In this document: positions 1 to 7,741 of the stretch, one piece after another
Layout of the letters: every line of letters begins with the position of its first letter
Numbering within the stretch: position 1 is the stretch's first letter
Origin: CAYMLL01 sp964390645
GTDB lineage: Bacteria > Planctomycetota > UBA8108
Direction: 5' to 3'
DNA: 26,025 nt
NCBI GenBank assembly: GCA_964390645.1
Contig: CAYMLL010000077.1
Location: 1-26,025 of the forward strand
Made by a program: the position numbers and the translations under genes
The notes under the pieces: model-generated
Database searches by the model: none
Seen by the model: the letters and a program-made list of their open reading frames with translations, nothing else
Told to the model about the DNA's origin: nothing

Positions 1-184
1 GCGCGATGATCACCGTCGCTGGATGACCAAAGCCGGCGAACACCTGGTCCTTGGGTACCACCCCCAACAGGAACGCGACGATGAGCGCGCCGAAGGCGAT
101 GACGTCGTAACGGAACCGCCCCCAGACTAGCATCCCGAAGAGCCCCAGCAGCAGCAAGAACAGGGTGATCTGGTCGGCCGTCAT
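1..184 (-). CDS. SLC13/DASS-type permease, N-terminal fragment
   Basis: Reading leftward from the ATG at 184, 61 codons stay open to the window edge. The peptide begins MTADQITLFLLLLGLFGML, then a basic WGRFRYD stretch, then a second hydrophobic segment (IAFGALIVAFLLG), then VPKDQVFAGFGHPATV. This pattern of a short membrane helix, a basic WxRxRYD loop, a second helix and a 'GFGHPAT' motif is typical of the N-terminus of SLC13/ArsB-NhaD superfamily permeases, many of which carry TrkA-C domains further on. The substrate (dicarboxylate, sulfate or other anion) cannot be told from this fragment. No strong Shine-Dalgarno precedes the start. About 90% of the protein lies outside the window. Confidence 0.75.
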   Translation of the reverse strand, partial: MTADQITLFLLLLGLFGMLVWGRFRYDVIAFGALIVAFLLGVVPKDQVFAGFGHPATVIIA

Positions 185-509
185 CGCACGCCGAGTCTAC
201 AGGGTGGCGGCTTCCAAGTCTCGCCGAAGAAAGGGGAAGACTGAGCCCGGCGGCCGGCTCGGAAACCAGAGGCGTCGCCCCGGGTCCAGCCCGAACCGCA
301 GCCGGCGACAACGACTCCCGGCGCCCGGGACCCTCGAACGCCGCACGAGAGCAATGATCGGCGTCACCCAAATCGGGATCTGAAGGCACGGGCCGCCGCC
401 GTCCGACCGCGACGTCGTCACTTCCGGAGTCGCGTGGTCCCGATCTCGCCACGTCTCGAATCGCGAAGCCCTGTTGATCCCCGGACCGGCAGCCACGAGC
501 CGCTGAACG
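185..509. other. Intergenic stretch without a supported gene
   Basis: This 325-bp stretch lies between the start of the leftward permease and the stop of the SnoaL-like gene. Frames open on either strand are arginine/proline/serine-rich, show no family resemblance and lack a ribosome binding site. It presumably holds the permease promoter, but I see no clear -35/-10 pair and no convincing terminator hairpin. Confidence 0.5.
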
Positions 510-989
510 TCACTCGGTGGGTTTCGGGATCGGCGAGAATCCTCGATCACAGGTGATGAGCCATTTCCCGTTGTTCTTGACGAGGATGGCTACCCACAGA
601 TCCTTGTTCGGCCGTGCCAGAGCCTCCTTGTCGGTGTGACCGGACTCTTCCCACATGCCGTCTTCCACGACGACGGTCGGGGTGAGGTGCCTGCGGCGTA
701 CGGCCACCTGCTCGGTCTTGACCTGAGGGTTCCTGGAGAAGAAGTCAGCCCAGTGCTTCTCGACCGCCGTGCGTCCATGAAGGATGTCCTCGTGGCCGAA
801 TACGGCGTCAGCGTCTTCGCTGTAGAGCTTCGACAGAGCCTTCGCATCATGATCGTTGAAACTCCTGGTCCATGCTTCGAGAACCCCTTCGAGAGCCGCG
901 TCTTCACGCGAGGCTCCCTTGAAGGCGCATCCGACGCCAGCAACCGACACGAGCACCAATCCGGACAGAGTGAAAACTCGTCGTCTCAT
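510..989 (-). CDS. Exported SnoaL/NTF2-fold (DUF4440-like) protein
   Basis: This 159-residue protein has an N-terminal export signal (MRRRVFTLSGLVLVSVAG) ending in Cys21. The residues before Cys are G-V-G, an imperfect lipobox with Gly at -3, so lipoprotein status is likely but not certain. Residues about 35-150 match the SnoaL-like/DUF4440 pattern: an early helix with AWTRSFNDHDAKALSKLYSED, an alternating strand region, and a C-terminal LWVAILVKNNGKWLI strand pair. NTF2-like folds of this kind bind small ligands or act as isomerases or unknown-function domains, and no specific reaction can be assigned. A good Shine-Dalgarno (AGGAG, plus-strand 996-1000) lies 6 nt before the ATG at 989. Its neighbours give no functional clue. 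Confidence 0.8.
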   Translation of the reverse strand: MRRRVFTLSGLVLVSVAGVGCAFKGASREDAALEGVLEAWTRSFNDHDAKALSKLYSEDADAVFGHEDILHGRTAVEKHWADFFSRNPQVKTEQVAVRRRHLTPTVVVEDGMWEESGHTDKEALARPNKDLWVAILVKNNGKWLITCDRGFSPIPKPTE

Positions 990-1423
990 CCGACTCTCCT
1001 TTGCCGAGCACGGCCATGAAAAAGGATTTGAACGTAAGATCCGAAACCTCCTGTGTCACCAACCCGATCCAGCTCCCGCTCACGTCCGCGTCAGGAAGCG
1101 CTGAGAATCACGGATGCACTTGCGCTGAACGTCCCTTCCTTTTCTGTCCGGGAACCGAATCGTCACCCCACGTCAATTTGGGTGGAGAGCCCCCGATCCC
1201 GACTCTCAGCATTCGAATGGCCTCGCACCTGAAACACAGCGGAACCCGAACCGAGTCGTACGCCTTCAGAATCGGCCGTACCGGTCAGAGGGTCGATCCC
1301 GAGCGTGACACCACCGCGTTCCATCACCCCCGGATCCACCGGTCCCCTCACGCGTCGGTCGACGCAGCGGCACTTCGCGCTGCAAGTGATCCGGCCCCGT
1401 TTCCTGGAGCACCCTCGGCGCGA

Positions 1424-1457
1424 CGATCCCGGCCTGAAAACGATCGCGGCCTGAAAA
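1424..1457. repeat. Two-copy 17-bp tandem repeat
   Basis: The units at 1424-1440 and 1441-1457 read cgatcNcggcctgaaaa and differ at one position (c versus g). A degenerate partial copy (cggcctgaag) follows near 1513. The repeat sits in the gene-poor stretch. No function is evident. Confidence 0.7.
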
Positions 1458-1937
1458 CGGGTCAAGAAACGCTGGCCAGAAGCAACGTCCGGGCGTACGT
1501 CGACGGCGGCAGCCGGCCTGAAGATGAACGCGGTCCTGTATTGTTCTAGTCCGCCCGGAAGCGGTCGAGGCCTTCGTCAGCTTTGCTGAGCGATGCGAAC
1601 CCACTCGAGTCGATCTACTCGTCGAAAGGTGGAGTGAGGTCGTGGCGCCGCCGACAAGAAACACCCGGATCTCGAAGAAGAAAACGAACGCAGCACGGAC
1701 GCGAAACCGGACAGTGAAAGCCGTGCGTGAACCGGGTCGAAGGGAACGGAAGAAGCGAACCGGCGATCATCAACAGGAACGAGTCCAGAACGCCTTCTGC
1801 CGATACAGCTGGATCATGGGTGGCGGCCTGAGAAGCCGAAGCGCGGCGACCCAGACCACTGAAGTCGGACTCGCGATCGACGTGCTGAACCGGATGCTCG
1901 AACTCGGAGCCGCACGATCCGGAGCTGTCGGCGACTG

Positions 1938-1955
1938 ACGGTCACGTGGGACCGT
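1938..1955 (-). terminator. Small hairpin after the operon's last gene (weak terminator candidate)
   Basis: The inverted repeat acggtc / gaccgt has 6-bp arms and a 6-nt loop. It begins 14 nt past the stop of the leftward epimerase gene. There is no T-tract on the leftward strand, so this could only be a weak or factor-assisted end of the operon. Confidence 0.3.
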
Positions 1956-1969
1956 TGCGTCCTGAGCGA

Positions 1970-3175
1970 TCATTCAACAACGCCATGTCCCTCGAGGAGC
2001 TTCCAGCACTTCAGCTGCATCCTCGGAAGATGGAAGGGGCCCTTCCAGAGGTTGCCCTTCAATCGAACAGAGATTCGCCCATCACGATGCAGGTAGCCGT
2101 ACCACTCGCCATGTGCTGCGTCGGGAAAGTGTCGGTAGGACCAGTCGTGCACCGCACGGTGCCAAGCAGCGTACTTCTCGTCTCCCGTGAGGAGGTAGGC
2201 ATACAGCGTCGCGATGATCGCCTCGTTGTGCGGCCACCAGAACTTCATGTCGTGCCAGTATTCCTGGACGGGCAAGCCCTTCACGTCAGTGTAGTAGAGA
2301 AGGCCGCCGTACTCTTCGTCCCAGCCACGCTTCCACATCCAGTCGAGCATCGTGCAGCCGAGTCGGACGAGCTCGGCATCCCCTCGACGCTCACCCTCCG
2401 CCAGGATGAACCACGCCCCCTCGATCGCGTGCCCGGGATTGAGCGTACGTCCGTCGAAGTGGTCAATCAGATCGCCGTCGGCGCCGACCGTCTCCATCAC
2501 GCACTCGATCTCCGGCTTCACGTGGTAGCGACGGATCCTGTCGATACTCCGGTCGATCCACTCGTCGGCGTCCTCGAGTCCGATCGATTCACGCAACTCC
2601 TGAGCGGTGTTGATGGTGATCATCGGAAAGCCGATACCTTGCGTTCGCCGTGTGTCGGTGAACTTGGGATGGACGCCTTGCGGATCGAGGCTGTGGTCGA
2701 TGAAGCCTCGAAACGCGCGTCGAGCCTTGTCGGCAAGCTCGTCGTTGCCGGTCGCCTGCGCGAGCTCGCCGTACGCGATCGCGGCGAAGCTCTCGGAGAA
2801 CGCGTATCGCCGCTTGCGTATCGGTTCACCCTCCCGGGTGACGTGAAACCACATGCGACCGTCCGCGGGGTCGAAGCAGTGGCGGTCGATGAACTCGGTC
2901 CCGTGACGAGCGAGCTCGAGCCACTCGTCCCGCGGCTCGACGTTGTTATGAAGCTCGCCGAGAAGCCACGTGAAACGGCACTGCTGCCAGACTCCCTTGT
3001 CCGTGTCGATCACGGTACCGTCGCGGTCGAGAGCCGTGAGGAAGCCGCCGTGCTCGCGGTCGACGCAGTGCTCGATCCAGAACGGCAAGACGTCCTCGAG
3101 CAACCCCTCGCGGTACACGCGGACGAATCGCTCCCGCTCGGAGGACGACATCGATTCAGGGGCGTTCTCGCCCAT
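1970..3175 (-). CDS. AGE-family epimerase, N-acylglucosamine 2-epimerase (RnBP) type
   Basis: The protein has 401 residues, nearly the length of mammalian renin-binding protein (about 402), and no signal peptide, so it is cytoplasmic. It reads as an (alpha/alpha)6-barrel of the AGE superfamily. Conserved features include GGFLTALDRDG (43-53), the QCRFTW substrate-site segment (65-70), LNPGHAIEGAW with His249, and GNLWKGPFHLPRM with His382. The two histidines align by position with the catalytic pair of RnBP. The expected reaction is ManNAc/GlcNAc interconversion, which would channel ManNAc from sialic acid breakdown into amino-sugar metabolism. Another sugar epimerase of the family (such as cellobiose or mannose epimerase) cannot be excluded. 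The start at 3175 is favoured by GAGGAG at 3185-3190, 9 nt upstream, inside the end of the preceding gene. The internal Met9 has none. It is the last gene of the operon, 6 bp after the triple-enzyme gene. Confidence 0.9.
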   Translation of the reverse strand: MGENAPESMSSSERERFVRVYREGLLEDVLPFWIEHCVDREHGGFLTALDRDGTVIDTDKGVWQQCRFTWLLGELHNNVEPRDEWLELARHGTEFIDRHCFDPADGRMWFHVTREGEPIRKRRYAFSESFAAIAYGELAQATGNDELADKARRAFRGFIDHSLDPQGVHPKFTDTRRTQGIGFPMITINTAQELRESIGLEDADEWIDRSIDRIRRYHVKPEIECVMETVGADGDLIDHFDGRTLNPGHAIEGAWFILAEGERRGDAELVRLGCTMLDWMWKRGWDEEYGGLLYYTDVKGLPVQEYWHDMKFWWPHNEAIIATLYAYLLTGDEKYAAWHRAVHDWSYRHFPDAAHGEWYGYLHRDGRISVRLKGNLWKGPFHLPRMQLKCWKLLEGHGVVE

Positions 3176-3181
3176 GCCGCT

Positions 3182-6100
3182 CTACTCCTCGACGACCACG
3201 GAAAACGGCGATGCGGGAAGCCGACTCGCGTTGACGAGATTGACCGGTGGATCGGGATAGGACGACCATGCGTACCTCACCCGCTTCGGAAGCGCGATCC
3301 TTTCCGCCTCGACTACGACCGTGTCCGCGGCGAGGCGCGCACGAGCCGCGCGAAACACGCCGTCCGCGCCCGCGAGTTCGAAATGCCGAGGAGGCTTGCC
3401 ATCCGTCGACGCAAGGCCTGATGCCGCATGGTCGAAACCGAGAACGACGCGAGGGCCGTCACGTCGAGCGGAGCGAACCAGCGGTCCACCGGCTTCACGA
3501 TCCTTCCGGCCGTAGGTCTTCACCAGTGCCCAGCGAGCGAGGCGCTCACCGACCGGCCGCTTTCGCGTGGGATGAACGTTCTCGGCGTCTCCCAGATCGA
3601 TCGTCACAGCCATGCCGGTTCCTGGGACACGATCCAGAATCCTCCGCTGCTCTTCTCGGAACGCGGGCCAGTTCGGCCGGCGCAACGCCGGAAGCTGCGC
3701 GTACGCGAAGGGCAGATCCTCGCGTCCCCAGCATGTACGCCAGTCGTGCACCAGCAGCTCGAAGAGCCTTCCGTATCTGGCGACCTGCGAGGCCGACTCC
3801 GCGTTTGACTCGCCTTGATACCAGAGAACCCCGCGGAGCGCGAAAGGTACCAATGGCTTCACCGCCGAGGACCACATGAAGCCGGGCTTGAACGAGTGGT
3901 TCGGACCGAGTTCGTCCCCCGGTATGCGCTCACGAGCCTTGATCGCGCGTCCGAGATTGTAGCGAGCCCGATTCCGGCACCACGGCTCGAGAAGGTCGTT
4001 CTCGAGCCAGTTTCCCACGACGATCCCGCCGAGCTGCGAGTCTGCCGCTATCGCCTCTCGACGAATCCATGCCTCGATCGGAGTTCCAGCTGTTGACACG
4101 TTGACGAGCCCGACCGGCACGTCGAGCTCGTCCTCGATGGACGCACCGAAGTAGTACCCGACCGCAGAGAACGCGCCCGCGTTGGACGAAGAGCAGACCT
4201 CCCAGCGTCCCTCGCAAAAGACGTCGGGCACCAATCGAGAGATCGTCCTGGGCGAGTACACACCCGATCCGCCTCGCGCCGCTCCGCGAACATCGAGGAG
4301 CCGGATTCGCGAATTCGCCGCACATTTCAGAGCTTCCGTGGCCGAGCTCGACCTCGACAGAGGCCACTCCATGTTCGACTGGCCGGCGCAAAGCCACACC
4401 TCTCCGACGAGAACGTCGCGGACCACGAGCTCTTCTTCGCCCGTACGAACGACGAGCGACAGAGGCTCGTCGCTGGCGGCACGGGCTGGAAGCTGAAGCG
4501 ACCAATCGCCGCGCGCATTCGCGACACAGGAAGCGCTCGCGCCCCCGAGTTCTACCCTGACTCGTTGCCGCGGTGGCGCTCGCCCCCAGACTCGGATCGG
4601 AAGCTCGCGCTGCAGAACCATGTGATCCTGAAACACCCACGGCAGAGACAGGCCGCCGAGCTTGCGCGATCGACGCACCGCGTCGAGCCGTGCCGAAAGA
4701 CGCGCGACCTGCTCTCTGCGCTCGGGCCGCTCCGCCCGATTCTGCGTCTCGATAGCGCCGCTCTCGTAACTGTAGAGCTCCCGTGCGCATACCTCGCCGC
4801 TGCGCCCATCGATCCACTCGGTGTACCGAGCCACGTCGACGCGCACCGAGTAGCCCATGACGTTGCCGCGAGACATCTGCGAGAACGCTGCCGTCTTCAG
4901 CGCCTCTTGCGGCTGCTCGAGAACCGCAACAAAGCTGCGACCGTCCAGATGGCTCGGACGTGGCAGACCGGCAAGCTCACACAGAGACGGATACACGTCG
5001 AGCAGCTCGGTCAACGAACGCGTCCGCTTTCCGGTCGGTAGACCTGGTGCCGACACGATCAAAGGGGACCTGGTAGCCAGCTCGAAGTTCGTGACCTTGC
5101 CCCACAGACCGTGCTCGCCGAGGTGCCAGCCGTGATCACCGAGGAGGACCACAATCGTGTTCTCTCGCAAACCAAGACGGTCCAGCTCGTCGAGCAGCCT
5201 TCCGACCTGCGCGTCGACGTAGCTGATGCAGGCGTAATACCCGTGCCGGAGCCGCCGCTTGCCTTCGTCCGTGAACGGACCGCGCTTCGGCTGATCCGTG
5301 TACCGTCGGACCTCGCCCGATCCGTGCCCGGCGAGCTTCGGAGCGCCGTCGGGCAACGAGGATCGTGCCGCGAGCGAGATCTCTTTCGCATCGTACAGAT
5401 CCCAGTAGCGCTTCGGCGCGACGAACGGCGTATGTGGCTTGATGAACCCCACAGCGAGAAAGAACGGCCGATCGCGGAGCTCGCGGAGTGACTCGACGGC
5501 GCGCTGCGCCACCTCGCCGTCGTACAGCTCCTCGTCCGCGACGTCCGGCGCCTCCGTCATCGGGCCGAAGACGAGTCGTGACGTCCAGTCGTGCGGTGCA
5601 GGGTTCTTCACCTTGTACATTCGCGTGTACGAGAGCTTCGCCTGTGCGACCCCGTCCTCGGTGTGGTAGTACCGCGGCCCCGGCCGATAGGGCCGGGTAG
5701 ACCAGGACGGAAGGTCGCCCATCGTGTCCGCCGGCTGCACGCTCGCCCCCGTTGGAAAGACGCCGTGGTAGATTTTTCCGACGCCTCGCGCCTCGTATCC
5801 GTGATTCTTGAAGTGCTGGGGCAGCGTGACAAGGTCCGGGTGTCGGTCACGAAAGTGAACGTGATTGCCGACGACTCCCACCCGATCGGGACGCATCCCC
5901 GTGAGAAGACTCGTGCGCGACGGATTGCATAGCGCAAACTGGCAATAAGCCCTGTCGAAAACGACTCCCTCACGGGCAAGACGATCGATGTTCGGACTGC
6001 GAATCCCGGACGCGCCGTAGCATCCGAGCTCGGGACGAAGATCGTCCACTGTGATGAAGAGCACGTTCTTGCGCGGCAGGGAGGACGTCTTCACCCCCGA

Positions 6101-7741
6101 CTTGGCCTTCGTCGCGAGCGCGTCGAGTTCTTCTACCTCGAGGCGGACGCTGACGACGTAAGGCGACTCGCCCTTCGTCCAGTGGCCGTAGGTCGTCGTC
6201 ACGATTGTGCCATCCGGTAGCACCTCGACACCGGGGTACGCACAGTCGGCACCCTTGGTGTTGTCCATCAGCCGGACGCGATACTGGCCTTCTCTTCCAG
6301 CGACGATGTCGTCGAACGTACCGACCCACGCAACCCAGTCGCCCTTCGTCGGACTGACGTGAGTGCGATCGCGGAACGAGACGAAGAGTCGACCGTCCGG
6401 AAGATACTTGCCGGTGTGACGATCGCCGGTCAGCGACGCCGGTAGCTCACGCGGTTTCGTCCACGTTATTCCTTCATCGTCGCTGAATATCACGTACGAA
6501 TTGCGTCGCCTCGCATTCTCTCGCAAGAGCACCGCTAGACGTTTTCCGTCTGGCGACCGGATGGACCCGGGTTCGCAGAGATGGACCTCGGTATCCTGCT
6601 GCACGACCTCCGGCTCCGACCACGTGAGACCGCCGTCCCCGGAAAACGTCTTGAAGAGCTTGAACAGAGCCGGTTTCTTCCGATCGGGCGTCGATCGAAA
6701 GAAGCGCCCGTCGTCGTGGAACATCGCCAGGTAGCTCCCGGGTGTCTTCAGCTTCTCGACGAAGCCCATGACGACGATCCCGCCCCACTCGCCGACCGGC
6801 TTCAGCTCGCTCCACGACTTGCCATCGTCCTCGCTGACCGAGAGTCGTGCCGGGTAGAGGCCCGACCACATGATGAGACGCTTCTTGCCCTCCGCGTCGA
6901 TCACCCGGTGGATTGTCGGGACCTCCTTGCTGGTCGACCAGCTCTTCGGAGTCGGCAGCCGTTCGCTCCAGGTCAGACCGCCATCGACGCTGCGCTTGTA
7001 GACGATGCCCCCCCGGCCATGCCCCTTCGGGTAGACGCAAAGGATGGTCCGACCATTCTCGAGCAGAACCGTCGTCGGGTGACCAAGGTACTGCCCCTTC
7101 TCGCGATCGACGACCACCTGACGATGGCGATCCGCCGAGAGATCGAGCGTCGGGATCGTGTAGCCGCGACTCGCCGGGAGCTCGTAAGGCCGCTTCCGTC
7201 CGTGCAGAACGAAGCTCGCGATCTGCATCTGCGCACGCCACGGGCTGAATCCGATGCGCTCGAAGCCCGTGCCGTCGTGCTTCACGCGGTAAGCGACCTC
7301 CCCGTTCAGCAGGAACCGGATCTCCCCCTTCTCGCCGACGACTTCGAAGTCGAACCACTCGCCCCGTGGAAAAAACTCTGTCGGCGGTCCGAGTAGCTTC
7401 GTCCCCCCGAAGATCCCGCCGTTGAGATAGAGTGTGTCGCGGGCACCTTCGAAACCGAAGTGACCCGGCCCCAGAAAGAACGACGCCGCGCTCCCGCGCT
7501 GCTCCAGGATCCGAAGACGAGCCACGATTCGAAAATCGCCGCCGGCGGGAGCTGCCTTGGCGTAGAGATAGTTCTCTTCTCCGCGTCCCTCAACGTGTCG
7601 CTTGCGGGCGTACCACTCTCCCCCGTCGAGATGTACCGCCACCGGCTTGCCGTTCTCGATCAAGGGCGTCACGTCGGCGGCCATCGTCGGAACGCCGACC
7701 GCAAGCGCCACGAACGTGATCGACAGGATTTCTCGTGTCAT
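3182..7741 (-). CDS. Exported three-enzyme fusion: sialidase-like propeller, sulfatase and sialate O-acetylesterase
   Basis: This 1519-residue secreted protein begins with a signal peptide (1 to about 21). Residues about 22-185 resemble a jelly-roll (ConA/LamG-like) domain. Residues about 195-550 form a sialidase-superfamily beta-propeller with four Asp boxes: SVDGGLTW 251, SEDDGKSW 303, SGDGGLTW 367 and SDDEGITW 420. It lacks the RIP motif of GH33, so its substrate is uncertain. Residues about 556-1025 are an iduronate-2-sulfatase-like type I sulfatase with metal-site Asp566/Asp567 and the formylglycine motif CNPSRTSLLTG at Cys605. Residues about 1029-1519 are a sialate O-acetylesterase (SASA) domain with GQSNMEW (Ser1122), WYQGESN, and ENVHPTRK (His1390). 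Linkers are only a few residues long, and neither downstream domain retains a signal peptide. The start codon overlaps the stop of the upstream sulfatase (ATGA), implying translational coupling. Domain identities are firm. The combined substrate, perhaps sulfated and acetylated glycans, is inferred. Confidence 0.92.
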   Translation of the reverse strand: MTREILSITFVALAVGVPTMAADVTPLIENGKPVAVHLDGGEWYARKRHVEGRGEENYLYAKAAPAGGDFRIVARLRILEQRGSAASFFLGPGHFGFEGARDTLYLNGGIFGGTKLLGPPTEFFPRGEWFDFEVVGEKGEIRFLLNGEVAYRVKHDGTGFERIGFSPWRAQMQIASFVLHGRKRPYELPASRGYTIPTLDLSADRHRQVVVDREKGQYLGHPTTVLLENGRTILCVYPKGHGRGGIVYKRSVDGGLTWSERLPTPKSWSTSKEVPTIHRVIDAEGKKRLIMWSGLYPARLSVSEDDGKSWSELKPVGEWGGIVVMGFVEKLKTPGSYLAMFHDDGRFFRSTPDRKKPALFKLFKTFSGDGGLTWSEPEVVQQDTEVHLCEPGSIRSPDGKRLAVLLRENARRRNSYVIFSDDEGITWTKPRELPASLTGDRHTGKYLPDGRLFVSFRDRTHVSPTKGDWVAWVGTFDDIVAGREGQYRVRLMDNTKGADCAYPGVEVLPDGTIVTTTYGHWTKGESPYVVSVRLEVEELDALATKAKSGVKTSSLPRKNVLFITVDDLRPELGCYGASGIRSPNIDRLAREGVVFDRAYCQFALCNPSRTSLLTGMRPDRVGVVGNHVHFRDRHPDLVTLPQHFKNHGYEARGVGKIYHGVFPTGASVQPADTMGDLPSWSTRPYRPGPRYYHTEDGVAQAKLSYTRMYKVKNPAPHDWTSRLVFGPMTEAPDVADEELYDGEVAQRAVESLRELRDRPFFLAVGFIKPHTPFVAPKRYWDLYDAKEISLAARSSLPDGAPKLAGHGSGEVRRYTDQPKRGPFTDEGKRRLRHGYYACISYVDAQVGRLLDELDRLGLRENTIVVLLGDHGWHLGEHGLWGKVTNFELATRSPLIVSAPGLPTGKRTRSLTELLDVYPSLCELAGLPRPSHLDGRSFVAVLEQPQEALKTAAFSQMSRGNVMGYSVRVDVARYTEWIDGRSGEVCARELYSYESGAIETQNRAERPERREQVARLSARLDAVRRSRKLGGLSLPWVFQDHMVLQRELPIRVWGRAPPRQRVRVELGGASASCVANARGDWSLQLPARAASDEPLSLVVRTGEEELVVRDVLVGEVWLCAGQSNMEWPLSRSSSATEALKCAANSRIRLLDVRGAARGGSGVYSPRTISRLVPDVFCEGRWEVCSSSNAGAFSAVGYYFGASIEDELDVPVGLVNVSTAGTPIEAWIRREAIAADSQLGGIVVGNWLENDLLEPWCRNRARYNLGRAIKARERIPGDELGPNHSFKPGFMWSSAVKPLVPFALRGVLWYQGESNAESASQVARYGRLFELLVHDWRTCWGREDLPFAYAQLPALRRPNWPAFREEQRRILDRVPGTGMAVTIDLGDAENVHPTRKRPVGERLARWALVKTYGRKDREAGGPLVRSARRDGPRVVLGFDHAASGLASTDGKPPRHFELAGADGVFRAARARLAADTVVVEAERIALPKRVRYAWSSYPDPPVNLVNASRLPASPFSVVVEE

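Larger units (their letters stand above)
990..1969. other. 980-bp gene-poor stretch
   Basis: There is no convincing gene between the SnoaL-like gene and the end of the epimerase gene. The open frames here (for example 1001-1549 plus and 1266-1664 minus) have skewed Arg/Ser/Pro composition, no ribosome binding site and no recognisable motif. The stretch does contain a two-copy 17-bp tandem repeat (1424-1457), a small hairpin just past the epimerase stop (1938-1955) and the Shine-Dalgarno of the SnoaL-like gene (996-1000). It may include a decayed gene, but I could not identify one. Confidence 0.5.

Noticed and set aside
1001..1549. A 182-codon plus-strand frame in the gene-poor stretch
   Set aside because: There is no ribosome binding site, no family resemblance, and a Ser/Pro/Arg-skewed composition. 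It also overlaps the Shine-Dalgarno and upstream region of the leftward SnoaL-like gene.
1946..3421. A 491-residue plus-strand open frame
   Set aside because: It is antisense to the AGE epimerase and the end of the fusion gene, with no recognisable domain. The minus strand carries clear catalytic motifs.
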